NCBI GenBank assembly: GCA_964389525.1
Contig: CAYMEX010000011.1
Span: 28,011 to 92,010, forward strand
Direction of reading: 5' to 3'
Source of the DNA: JAFLTL01 sp964389525
GTDB taxonomy: Bacteria; Bacteroidota; Bacteroidia; Bacteroidales; Muribaculaceae
DNA: 64,000 bases
In this document: piece by piece, positions 54,290-62,609 of the stretch
Layout of the letters: each line of letters starts with the position of its first letter
Numbering within the stretch: the stretch's first letter is position 1
Notes under the pieces: generated by a model
What the model was told of the DNA's origin: nothing
The model's input: only the letters and a program-made list of their open reading frames with translations
The model's database searches: none
Made by a program: the position numbers and the translations under genes

Positions 54290-55120
54290 GTGAAGAATCT
54301 GCTAAACTTCCTGCTACGCTACAGCCCGTGGGTGGTCTTCGCATTCTATGCCGCGGTGTCGTGCTACCTGCTCTATTCGGGGAAGCCGACACAACGCCAC
54401 GTCATCATGACGTCGGCCGGAGCTATCGCCTCGACAGTCTATGACGGTGTAAGAAATGTGACGTCGTATTTCCATCTGCGCGAGATCAACGACGGCCTTC
54501 ATGCCCGCAACTCGGAGCTTGAGGACGAGGTGCTGTCGCTCAGACGTCAGCTCAAGGAGATCGGCGAGTCGGTCTATGCCGACACAATGACCGTGACCGA
54601 AGCGCTGCATCCGTTCTCGTTTGTGATCGCAAGCGTCACCAACAACTCTATCGCTCACCCCTACAACTACATCACCATCAACAAGGGGGCTCTCGACGGC
54701 GTTGAGCCTGAGATGGGCGTGGTCGACCAGAACGGTGTCGTCGGCGTTGTGAACATCACCTCAGACCATCACGCACGCATCATATCGCTTCTCAACCCCG
54801 ACTTCCGTCTGTCGTGCAAGGTGAAGGGGAGCGATGCTTTCGGCTCGCTGATATGGGACGGGCACAGCCCCGAGGAGGCAGTGCTCGAGGAGCTGCCCAA
54901 ACACACAGTCTTCGCTCCCGGCGACACGATCGTGACGAGCGGATATTCGGCTGTGTTCCCCGAAGGCATCCCCGTCGGATCGGTGATCGGATCGGCGCGT
55001 GACTCCGACGACAATTTCTTCAGGCTGCGCATAAAGCTTTTCACCGACTTCACCACCCTGTCGACTGTAAGACTCATCAAAAACAACGAACTCGACGACA
55101 TCCGCCGGGCAGAACAATGA
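54290..55120 (+). CDS. mreC: Rod shape-determining protein MreC
   Basis: MreC is a bitopic membrane protein that links MreB to PBP2 in the periplasm. From GTG 54290 (KNLLNFLLRYSPWVVFAFYA) it has 276 residues: one membrane segment (about 10-30), a coiled coil (about 65-95, GLHARNSELEDEVLSLRRQL), then the two beta-barrels of the MreC fold, with NKGALDGVEPEMGVVDQNGV and VTSGYSAVFPEGIPVGSV. The open frame upstream to 54248 has no suitable start signal. It overlaps mreD by 4 bases. Confidence 0.94.
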   Translation: MKNLLNFLLRYSPWVVFAFYAAVSCYLLYSGKPTQRHVIMTSAGAIASTVYDGVRNVTSYFHLREINDGLHARNSELEDEVLSLRRQLKEIGESVYADTMTVTEALHPFSFVIASVTNNSIAHPYNYITINKGALDGVEPEMGVVDQNGVVGVVNITSDHHARIISLLNPDFRLSCKVKGSDAFGSLIWDGHSPEEAVLEELPKHTVFAPGDTIVTSGYSAVFPEGIPVGSVIGSARDSDDNFFRLRIKLFTDFTTLSTVRLIKNNELDDIRRAEQ

Positions 55121-55638
55121 CAAAGACATTTCTAAGTTTCCTGCTGCTTTTTGTCGTGCTGGTACTGGCCCAGGTCACCATATTCAACCACATCTGGCTG
55201 TTCGGCATGGCGATGCCGCTTGTATTCATCTATTTCATCATATCGCTGCCTGTAACCACCTCAGCCAACTGGATGCTCACACTTGGCTTCATCACGGGTC
55301 TGACCGTCGACGTATTCTCAAATACCGCCGGCCTGAACGCCCTCTCGTGCACGATACTCGCCGGACTGCGTCACCCGATACTCAGGCTCTACCTGCCACG
55401 CGAGGAGGACATGACCAACCCGGTGCCGTCGATACGCTCGACAGGAGTAGCCACCTACGCCAAGTACATACTGACAATGACAATCACCTACTGCATAGTA
55501 TATTTTGTCATTGACTCGGCGGGGTTTTTCAACATCGGCACCATGTCGTTGCGCATACTTGCCAGCAGCATACTGACGTTTATGCTAATTCTGGCCACTG
55601 CGAGCATCAACTCATGGAACAGTAGCGCAAGGAAATGA
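55117..55638 (+). CDS. mreD: Rod shape-determining protein MreD
   Basis: The 173-residue membrane protein has about five hydrophobic segments (FLSFLLLFVVLVLAQVTIFN and FIYFIISLPVTTSANWMLTL among them) and the MreD pattern LGFITGLTVDVFSNTAGLNA. It is part of the elongasome. It overlaps mreC by 4 bases and is followed after 76 bases by the PBP2 gene. Confidence 0.9.
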   Translation: MTKTFLSFLLLFVVLVLAQVTIFNHIWLFGMAMPLVFIYFIISLPVTTSANWMLTLGFITGLTVDVFSNTAGLNALSCTILAGLRHPILRLYLPREEDMTNPVPSIRSTGVATYAKYILTMTITYCIVYFVIDSAGFFNIGTMSLRILASSILTFMLILATASINSWNSSARK

Positions 55639-55714
55639 GTTACAGCACAGACCGCGTCGCCGCACACAGGCCTATCTATTCTCTCCACTCCTCCCCCACT
55701 CTCTCTGACACGCA

Positions 55715-57574
55715 ATGAGAAAAGACTATCAACTCGAAAAGCGTAAATGGGTGATCATAGGTTTTATACTTGTGATCGCCTGCATATATGGCGTGAGGCT
55801 CTACAGCCTGCAGATCGACGACGGGCGCTACAAGGCGTCGGCCGACACCAACGCTTTTCTGCGCAAGACGATATATCCGTCGCGTGGCCTGATCTATGAC
55901 CGCAACGGCGAACTGATCGTGTTCAACCAGCCCGCCTACGACGTGATGATGATACCGCGCGACGTGCAGGAGTTTGACACAATCGATTTCTGCCACACGC
56001 TCAATATCACCTACGATCAGTTCATGGCCCGACTGAAGGCGATGAAGGATCCTCGCCAGAATCCCGGCTACTCCACCTACACGCCGCAACGCCTCATCAC
56101 CCATCTGTCGGCCCAGGACTACGGCCGGCTCCAGGAGAAGCTCTACCGTTATCCGGGGTTCTTCATACAGAAACGCATACTGCGACAGTACAAGCACTCG
56201 ACGGCGGCCAATGTGCTGGGCAACCTGCGCGAGGTGTCGCAGCGCGATATCGAGCGCGATCCCTACTATCAGCGCGGCGACTACATCGGCGATCTCGGCG
56301 TGGAGAAAAGCTACGACGAGTATCTGCGCGGAGTGAAGGGAGCGGAGATACTGATACGCGACGCCCACGGGCGCATACAGGGCCGCTATGAGGACGGTGC
56401 GAAGGATATACCTGCGACAAGCGGCCGCAATCTCAGACTTGCCATCGACCATGAGCTGCAGCAATATGCCGAAAGCCTGATGGTGAACAAGATCGGCGCC
56501 GTGGTGGCTATCGAGCCCGAAACCGGCGAGATACTGTGCATGGTGTCGTCGCCGACCTACGATCCTCTCGCTCTGGTAGGACGCCAGCGCGGCGAAAACT
56601 ACGCGCTTCTCAAAGACGATCCATACAAGCCTCTCTTTGACCGCGCACTGATGGGCGCATATCCGCCGGGATCGACATTCAAGCCGGCCAACGGCCTGGC
56701 TCTGCTCCAGGAGGGTATCATAAACACGAGCACGATGTATCCGTGCTATGGCGGTTTCGTGTCGGGCGGTCTGCGTGTGGGATGCCACGGCCACGCCTCT
56801 CCTCTGCCGCTAAAACCGGCTCTGCAGACCTCATGCAACGGCTATTTCTGCTGGGGCCTGAAAGCCATGCTCGACAACAACCGCCGGCGCTATGGATCGA
56901 CCGCCGCAGCGTTTGAGGTCTGGAAAAAGCATCTTGTGTCGCTCGGCTACGGCTACAAACTCGGTGTGGATCTGCCGGGCGAAGGACGCGGTTTTATCCC
57001 CAACGAGAAATTTTACAGCAAGATCTACGGCGAGGGCCGCTGGAGCGCCAACACGATCATCTCGGTGGCCATCGGCCAGGGCGAGATACTCGCCACGCCT
57101 CTCCAGATAGCCAATCTCGGAGCCGCCATCGCCAACCGCGGCTGGTTTATCACCCCTCATGTGGTGAAAGAGATACAGGACACGGTGCTACCCGAACAAT
57201 ACACCACACGCCGCTACCCGACGATCGAGCGCAAGCACTTCGAGGAGGTGGCCGAGGGGATGCGCATGGCAGTGACAGGCGGCACATGCCGCCTCGCCAA
57301 CCTGCCTGACATAGAGGTGTGCGGCAAGACGGGAACGGCTCAGAACCCTCACGGCAAAGACCACTCGGCATTCCTCGGTTTCGCGCCCTATCACAATCCG
57401 AAAATCGCGATCTGTGTCTACGTGCAGAATGCCGGCTTCGGCGCCACCTACGGCGTGCCCATCGGCAGCCTGCTGATCGAGCGCTATCTTAAAGGCTCGA
57501 TATCGCCCGAACGGAAGTACATCGAGGAAAACATGCTCAATTCAAATACACTCATATTCTCCCCCAAGCAATAA
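55715..57574 (+). CDS. mrdA: Penicillin-binding protein 2 (elongasome transpeptidase)
   Basis: PBP2 crosslinks peptidoglycan during cell elongation. The 619-residue class B PBP has one N-terminal membrane segment (WVIIGFILVIACIYGVRLY), a pedestal/dimerisation domain (RGLIYDRNGELIVFNQPAYD) and a transpeptidase domain with SxxK in AYPPGSTFKPANGL, SxN in LQTSCNGYFCWGL and KTG in EVCGKTGTAQNPHG. All three catalytic motifs are intact. It is followed two bases later by rodA. Confidence 0.97.
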   Translation: MRKDYQLEKRKWVIIGFILVIACIYGVRLYSLQIDDGRYKASADTNAFLRKTIYPSRGLIYDRNGELIVFNQPAYDVMMIPRDVQEFDTIDFCHTLNITYDQFMARLKAMKDPRQNPGYSTYTPQRLITHLSAQDYGRLQEKLYRYPGFFIQKRILRQYKHSTAANVLGNLREVSQRDIERDPYYQRGDYIGDLGVEKSYDEYLRGVKGAEILIRDAHGRIQGRYEDGAKDIPATSGRNLRLAIDHELQQYAESLMVNKIGAVVAIEPETGEILCMVSSPTYDPLALVGRQRGENYALLKDDPYKPLFDRALMGAYPPGSTFKPANGLALLQEGIINTSTMYPCYGGFVSGGLRVGCHGHASPLPLKPALQTSCNGYFCWGLKAMLDNNRRRYGSTAAAFEVWKKHLVSLGYGYKLGVDLPGEGRGFIPNEKFYSKIYGEGRWSANTIISVAIGQGEILATPLQIANLGAAIANRGWFITPHVVKEIQDTVLPEQYTTRRYPTIERKHFEEVAEGMRMAVTGGTCRLANLPDIEVCGKTGTAQNPHGKDHSAFLGFAPYHNPKIAICVYVQNAGFGATYGVPIGSLLIERYLKGSISPERKYIEENMLNSNTLIFSPKQ

Positions 57575-57576
57575 CC

Positions 57577-59070
57577 ATGAGTTTAGGCACACTCTACCGC
57601 ACAAACCGTCAGGAGGGCTCTCCTCTGCGCCACGTCGACTGGGTGACGGTGATCATCTATCTGCTCATGGTGATAGCCGGCGCTATCTCTATCTATGCGG
57701 CAAGCTATGACTTCGACAACGCCTCGATATTCTCGTTCGACGAGTTTTCGGGCAAACAGCTCCGCTGGATCGGGCTGTCGCTGTTCTTAGGTCTCGTGCT
57801 GCTCCTTGTCGACTGGCGCGTGTATGAGACGTATGCGTGGCCCATATACATAGTGCTCGCCCTGTTGCTTGCCGCCACTCCCCTGCTTGCCCACGACATC
57901 AAGGGCTCGCTTTCGTGGATCAAGATAGGCCCCATGAGCATCCAGCCTGCCGAGTTCGGCAAATTTGCCACTGCACTCGCACTGGCCAAACTGTTCAGCG
58001 GCTACAATTTCCGGCTTAACGCCAAGCCGATCAACTACGTGAAAGCGCTTGTGATCATACTGCTCCCTGTAGCTCTTATTCTCGCACAGAAGGAGACGGG
58101 ATCGGCTCTGGTGTATCTGTCGCTTTTCTTTGTGCTCTACCGCGAGGGCATGAGCGGCCTCGTGCTGCTTGCCGCGGTCGTGAGCGTGATAATATTTGTC
58201 GTCACGGTGAAATTCACCGAGGCTGGGCCGCTCGGACTTCCTATCGGAGAGTTTGTGATCTATCTTCTCATCATGGTGCTTATGGCTGGAATGCTCTGGA
58301 GCTACTGCCACCGCCGCACTCTTGCAAGAAACATCACGCTCGGGTTTACGACTGTCGTGGCAGGATCTCTGCTGCTGTCGGAGTATGTGGAAACCGGCCT
58401 TCCGGGACAGTGGATCTTCATCGGCACTATCGGCGCGGCCACGGTCTACTGCCTTTTTGAGCTGCTTCGCGACTACTCGCACAAACTCATGGTGACAATC
58501 GGCACAGTCGCCGCCGCCCTCACATTCATGTTCTCGGTGAGCGTGGTATTCAACCAGGTGCTCGAGCCTCACCAGCAGATGCGCATCAAGGTGGCCCTCG
58601 GCATCGAGGAGGATCTGCGCGGCGCCGGCTACAACGTGAACCAGTCGAAAATCGCGATCGGTTCGGGCGGACTCGTGGGCAAGGGTTTTCTACAGGGTAC
58701 GCAGACCAAGCTGAAATTTGTGCCAGAGCAGCACACCGACTTCATCTACTGCACTATCGGCGAGGAAGAGGGTTTCATCGGATCGATCGCCGTGGTAGCT
58801 CTGTTTCTCGCGCTGATACTGCGTGTAATATCGATAGCCGAACGCCAGCCCACCGTGTTCGGGCGCGTCTATGCCTATTGTGTCGCGTCTTATTTTATCT
58901 TCCACTTCTGCATCAACATAGGCATGGTGATAGGGCTATGCCCGGTGATAGGCATACCGTTGCCCTTCTTCAGCTATGGCGGATCGTCGCTGTGGGGCTT
59001 CACCATCCTGCTGTTTGTGCTGCTGCGCATCGACGCCGCACGCCGCGAGCGTCACGGCGGCCGCGCGTAG
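57577..59070 (+). CDS. rodA: Peptidoglycan glycosyltransferase RodA
   Basis: RodA is the SEDS-family polymerase that works with PBP2. The 497-residue protein has about ten membrane segments, with the SEDS motifs SWIKIGPMSIQPAEFGKFAT, LAQKETGSALVYLSLF (the catalytic-site region) and the C-terminal IGMVIGLCPVIGIPLPFFSY. It is longer than usual by an insertion around residues 200-300. Its last codons, GRA and the TAG stop, lie in a 59-base sequence repeated at 60611-60669. Confidence 0.95.
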   Translation: MSLGTLYRTNRQEGSPLRHVDWVTVIIYLLMVIAGAISIYAASYDFDNASIFSFDEFSGKQLRWIGLSLFLGLVLLLVDWRVYETYAWPIYIVLALLLAATPLLAHDIKGSLSWIKIGPMSIQPAEFGKFATALALAKLFSGYNFRLNAKPINYVKALVIILLPVALILAQKETGSALVYLSLFFVLYREGMSGLVLLAAVVSVIIFVVTVKFTEAGPLGLPIGEFVIYLLIMVLMAGMLWSYCHRRTLARNITLGFTTVVAGSLLLSEYVETGLPGQWIFIGTIGAATVYCLFELLRDYSHKLMVTIGTVAAALTFMFSVSVVFNQVLEPHQQMRIKVALGIEEDLRGAGYNVNQSKIAIGSGGLVGKGFLQGTQTKLKFVPEQHTDFIYCTIGEEEGFIGSIAVVALFLALILRVISIAERQPTVFGRVYAYCVASYFIFHFCINIGMVIGLCPVIGIPLPFFSYGGSSLWGFTILLFVLLRIDAARRERHGGRA

Positions 59071-59118
59071 GCGTGTCGTCTTATCGTCAGGATAAGGCGA
59101 TACAGCCAGCCATTCTGT
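59060..59118 (+). repeat. 59-base direct repeat at the rodA 3' end (left copy)
   Basis: It covers the last codons and stop of rodA plus a hairpin (TCGTCTTATC with GATAAGGCGA) and recurs at 60611-60669 with two substitutions. The two copies enclose a cassette of about 1.5 kb. Confidence 0.9.
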
Positions 59119-59174
59119 AAAAAAAAAATAACCGTTTCCTGACTAACTTGATTTTTTTTGCGAATATTTTTTCA

Positions 59175-59182
59175 TATATTCG
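59175..59182 (+). promoter_or_regulatory. -7-like element of the plug-only gene
   Basis: TATATTCG is close to TAnnTTTG and lies 31 bases before the start codon. The upstream TTG (59148-59150) is 24 bases away. Confidence 0.4.
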
Positions 59183-59212
59183 CCTCATCTACAACCTTAC
59201 AGTCAATACCAC

Positions 59213-60139
59213 ATGAGAGCGATTATTCTGGCGGCGGTCTTATTTCTCTGCCATATCTGTCTTATACATGCCGCCGAGCCTTTTCAGGGAGTTATTGTCA
59301 ATCACAAGAACGAGCCTCTGAAAGGGATCACGATAAGAAAATCAGGTTCGGACGAAAATGTCCGAACCGATCGATTCGGTGAGTTCAGGATCGCCAACAC
59401 ACTTCCAACCGACACCATCTGTTTCAAATACAAAGAGAAGCGACACTCAATAGCTCTCAACGGCATCGACAACATGAAAATTATCGTTCAGAAGAACAAT
59501 AAGGAGATCGCCGTATTCACACGCAACGGAGAGACATTTCACGGTACCTTGATGAGACCGAAAGGCAAAGCTATCAGAGGAGCGATAGTTTATGTCAACG
59601 ATCCGTTTGAATATGTTAAATCGGACAGAAACGGAGATTTTTACATCGACGATGTACAACCGACCGATACCCTACATGTAAAGTGCGACGGCTACATTCA
59701 TGACATTGCTATCGACGGCAGCAAAGGCATGTATATAATAATCGGCAGAAACAACGGCCGTAGAATAGACGATGATATGGTAAACATGGGAGCAGGAGCA
59801 GTGGGCGCACGTTATTACAATGGGCCGCGCAATGTCAGGACGGCAGCACAACTTGAGGCAACCGGCCACTCCGACCTCATCATGGCCATGATCGGCATTC
59901 CCGGAGTTTCACTCTGTTGGACAGACCGCAGGGGAAGATCGCTTGATCATCCCAACATTTCTCTTCGGCATTCCATCCATTCTCCCCTATGGATTGTGGA
60001 CGGAGTTCAGATGACAGCATTTCCCGGACTGACTGTTATGGAAGTCGCTAAAGTCGAAGTTCTTACCGACGGAGCCATGTACGGCACACGCGGAGCCGGA
60101 GGCGTAATCATCGTTACAACTAAAGGTAGTTCGTTTTAA
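59213..60139 (+). CDS. Barrel-less TonB-plug protein with carboxypeptidase-regulatory-like repeats
   Basis: The 308-residue protein has a Sec signal peptide (MRAIILAAVLFLCHICLIHA), then two carboxypeptidase-regulatory-like domains (about residues 25-95, GVIVNHKNEPLKGITIRKSG; about 100-185, HGTLMRPKGKAIRGAIVYVN). It ends with a TonB-receptor plug (about 205-308), with SPLWIVDGVQMTAF and MYGTRGAGGVIIVTTKG. The protein stops where a SusC barrel should begin, with a clean stop codon. It is not a simple truncated SusC, since the regulatory-like domain is doubled. Function is unknown; it may dock on another transporter. Confidence 0.8.
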   Translation: MRAIILAAVLFLCHICLIHAAEPFQGVIVNHKNEPLKGITIRKSGSDENVRTDRFGEFRIANTLPTDTICFKYKEKRHSIALNGIDNMKIIVQKNNKEIAVFTRNGETFHGTLMRPKGKAIRGAIVYVNDPFEYVKSDRNGDFYIDDVQPTDTLHVKCDGYIHDIAIDGSKGMYIIIGRNNGRRIDDDMVNMGAGAVGARYYNGPRNVRTAAQLEATGHSDLIMAMIGIPGVSLCWTDRRGRSLDHPNISLRHSIHSPLWIVDGVQMTAFPGLTVMEVAKVEVLTDGAMYGTRGAGGVIIVTTKGSSF

Positions 60140-60217
60140 GCCGCACTAATTTCTAAACCAATATCTTCATATAGTTGTTATATCTCTAAAGTCCACATAA
60201 TTTAATCTTCATCTATC

Positions 60218-60559
60218 ATGATAGAGAATAGCAATAAGAAAACTGTATTTGAGCCTGTGAGTGCAGAGGAAGCGAAAAAGATACGTGGTGCATTTACAGA
60301 GAAGAATAGCAATAAATTATCTGGAATAGAATGTCCTTCGGGTGGAGATTTCATTTATGAGCCATGTATCGGAAAATATGAAGGAGCAATATGCTGTTTT
60401 CATAGTGGAGCTAACGATATTTACGGAGTATGTGTGAATGATGAAAGCGGGCCAACTGCGTATACTCTTAGGTGTGCAACCGATCCATCTCATTTTCCAC
60501 CTGACTGGCCTGACTGGCCAGATCCAGAAGGACACAATAATACTAAACGGAAGTTGTGA
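60218..60559 (+). CDS. Small cysteine-containing protein of unknown function
   Basis: The 113-residue protein has no signal peptide. The N-terminal 30 residues are charged (MIENSNKKTVFEPVSAEEAK). The remainder has six Cys in GIECPSGGDFIYEPC, GAICCFHSG, YGVCVNDES and LRCATDPS, then a Trp/Pro-rich PPDWPDWPDPEGHN. The layout, a polar leader-like start and a Cys-rich second half, recalls secreted or modified peptides, but no processing or export gene is near. Codon use is more AT-rich than in rodA. Confidence 0.5.
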   Translation: MIENSNKKTVFEPVSAEEAKKIRGAFTEKNSNKLSGIECPSGGDFIYEPCIGKYEGAICCFHSGANDIYGVCVNDESGPTAYTLRCATDPSHFPPDWPDWPDPEGHNNTKRKL

Positions 60560-60610
60560 CTAAGCAGTACCTTTACTTGTTACTCTTGAAAAACAAAATG
60601 CCCTACGTTA

Positions 60611-60669
60611 GCCGCGCGTAGGCGTGTCGTCTTATCGTCAGGACAAGGCGATACAGCCAGTCATTCTGT
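60611..60669 (+). repeat. 59-base direct repeat (right copy)
   Basis: This matches 59060-59118 except at two positions. It lies just before the 3' end of the convergent KilA-N gene and is not preceded by rodA coding sequence. Confidence 0.9.
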
Positions 60670-60683
60670 TTAAAATACTGTTC

Positions 60684-61520
60684 TCAATTTTCTTTTGTAA
60701 AACGCCGGGGTTGTCTAAGCAATTTTCTACTATTGTCGCCGCTCTCCAATACGCTCATCTGATGAATGGCTATCTGATTCAGTTTCACAAGCCGCTCGCC
60801 TTGTGTCATTCCCTGCTCAATGAAAACCGCATTGAGGTTCTCCATATTTGACAGGCAGATAAGTTCGTTGATTGTAGCATAGTCACGTATGTTCCCTTTG
60901 AGGTCGGGATTGGCTTCGCGCCATTGTTTTGCCGTTACACCAAACATCGCCACATTCAGCACATCGGCTTCATTGGCATAGATGATGCTTGCCTGTGCCG
61001 GAGTAACCTCCGCAGGGACAAGGTTCTGCTTTATGGCATCGGTATGTATGCGGTAGTTGATTTTCGACAGCTCGCGCTTCGCCGACCAACCTAATAACCG
61101 CTGTTCTTCCGTTTTGAGCCGCTGAAATTCTTTGACGATGTATAGTTCAAATTCAACAGAAATCCAGCTTGCGAACTTCAATGCAATATCTTTATGCGCA
61201 TATGTCCCACCATAACGCCCTGATTTAGCGATTATACCAATGGCATTTGTCGCATCGGTCCATTTCTTTGGGGATAGCGTAAATGCGTTCAGCCCGGCCT
61301 GTCGTCTAAACCCCTCGAATTCGGTGGGTTTAAAATTTGGATTGTAAAGCTGTTCCCAAATGCCTAAATACTCTATTGTGTTACGGTTGCGCAGCCAGTT
61401 TGCAATCACGGCGTTAGGTTCATCGCTTTTATGTCGTGCCAAATCGGTCAACGAAATATAATCATCCCCATTGACGGCGATAATTGTAATATTGGTATTT
61501 TGAACTGTAATCTTTGCCAT
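60684..61520 (-). CDS. KilA-N domain protein
   Basis: From ATG 61520 (MAKITVQNTNITIIAVNGDD) the protein has 278 residues. The KilA-N DNA-binding domain covers about residues 1-130: YISLTDLARHKSDEPNAVIA, NWLRNRNTIEYLGIWEQLYN, and GRYGGTYAHKDIALKFASWI with its C-terminal EFELYIVKEFQRLK. The rest is helical and ends in a basic segment. Such proteins are common in phages and mobile elements and also as single chromosomal genes in Bacteroidetes. The role is probably regulatory. Confidence 0.9.
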   Translation of the reverse strand: MAKITVQNTNITIIAVNGDDYISLTDLARHKSDEPNAVIANWLRNRNTIEYLGIWEQLYNPNFKPTEFEGFRRQAGLNAFTLSPKKWTDATNAIGIIAKSGRYGGTYAHKDIALKFASWISVEFELYIVKEFQRLKTEEQRLLGWSAKRELSKINYRIHTDAIKQNLVPAEVTPAQASIIYANEADVLNVAMFGVTAKQWREANPDLKGNIRDYATINELICLSNMENLNAVFIEQGMTQGERLVKLNQIAIHQMSVLESGDNSRKLLRQPRRFTKEN

Positions 61521-61848
61521 TGTTTCTGATATGGTGTATATGCCAATACGCAAAGCTATACATTTTCGCTGACATACAGCGTATTCAATTGAAATTTCTT
61601 GTCTCTTTGGCTTTTAATTCTAAATCATAAAAACATCTATTAACTGTTAATATTTAGTCAAATCTTTCGTCTAAAACAAACGCCTTTTCTATTTCACTCC
61701 CTCAAAGCAACTTTTTATTCCCTCTTTTCCCTAACGGATAATTATACCGCCATTTTTTCTTATATGGTTTATTTTCAAAGACCAAAGTCCTTTTTTTATG
61801 AACTCGGGCCGGCATCAAAGCAACCTTATCGCCCTCTACCAACGGTGC

Positions 61849-62065
61849 GAGCCTGTAAAGGCTCACGCCATTCGTTAGCCGGGCACGAAGTGTCCGGACA
61901 GGGAAATTGGCTCAAGCATGTTCGAGTCTGCAAAGACTCGTGCTTGTTCCTGTCGGCATGAGTCTTTACAGACTCATAAATTGTGGGGCGCTGCATACCG
62001 GAGACTGCGCCGTCCGAAGGCCGGCTTGTCCCCGGCTAACGGTAGGCAGGAGCCTTTGCAGGCTC
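61849..62065. repeat. Nested inverted repeat with four GNRA-loop hairpins
   Basis: Four 16-base hairpins lie at 61849-61864 (GAGCCTGTAAAGGCTC), 61924-61939 (GAGTCTGCAAAGACTC), 61960-61975 (GAGTCTTTACAGACTC) and 62050-62065 (GAGCCTTTGCAGGCTC). Loops are GTAA or GCAA on the plus strand for the first two and on the minus strand for the last two. CGTTAGCCGGG (61873-61883) and CCCGGCTAACG (62031-62041) are perfect inverted partners, so the whole block folds symmetrically. No gene is supported in 61521-62609. Confidence 0.85.
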
Positions 62066-62116
62066 TCGCTATCTCGGTGATTTTCAAGGTCAGCCGTAAA
62101 CCCCGATTGAAGGGCG

Positions 62117-62289
62117 GGTAGGGGCGCCAGTACCACGGCGCCCGCATATCCGGAGGCCATACGGGATGCGGTTGTGGGGGGATATCCCGGGTTGTGGAGG
62201 GCCATACGGGTTGTGTTTGAGGGTGGTTATACTGGTTTGTGGGTGGCCTTCGGGGCGTAGCCGGACGCCGTGGTACTGGCGTCCCTACC
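62117..62289. repeat. MITE-like element with 28-base terminal inverted repeats
   Basis: Arms at 62117-62144 and 62262-62289 are reverse complements with two mismatches; both include CGCCAGTACCACGGCG or its complement. Between them GGCCATACGG occurs twice, and again at 62383. A partial third arm lies near 62420-62450. The end motif GTAGGG links it to the palindromes at 35206 and 54213. Confidence 0.75.
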
Positions 62290-62563
62290 GACATTGGCTG
62301 TATAACGGCCTTATTTTTATGTGGTTACGTTGGTGGGAGGCTATGGTGGATGTGCTTGGGGGTGGGTATTTGGGTTATGGACGGCCATACGGGTAGGTGT
62401 CTATTGATGACCACGCGGGTCGCAGCCGGACGCCGTACTACCGGACTTATCGCCTTTTAACAAACACTTTTTTACATTGATCCAAAATTCCTATCATATA
62501 AAAATGCGTTCAACGGCAATCAGAATAATCAGCCGCCGCATCATACAATAGCAATTAAAGCAT

Positions 62564-62571
62564 TATCTTTG
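62564..62571 (+). promoter_or_regulatory. -7 element of acyltransferase copy 2
   Basis: TATCTTTG followed by CAC is a full match to the -7 box, the same octamer as in the promoter of copy 1. It lies 39 bases before the gene. No -33 element is clear. Confidence 0.55.
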
Positions 62572-62609
62572 CACAACATCACAACAAAACAGAATAATAA
62601 ACCGCTCTT

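Larger units (their letters stand above)
59119..60610. mobile_element. Putative cassette between duplicated rodA tails
   Basis: This stretch of about 1.5 kb holds two genes of unknown function and is bounded by the 59-base repeats. The duplicated sequence is the natural end of rodA on the left only, which suggests that DNA bearing a copy of the target end was inserted behind rodA. No recombinase is inside. Assignment as mobile is inference. Confidence 0.5.

Noticed and set aside
55676..56794. 372-codon open frame on the minus strand
   Set aside because: Antisense to mrdA, which has all catalytic motifs; the shadow frame shows no motif.
62166..62460. G-rich open frames of 70-76 codons
   Set aside because: They overlap the inverted-repeat element and translate simple repeats; no start signal or conserved motif.
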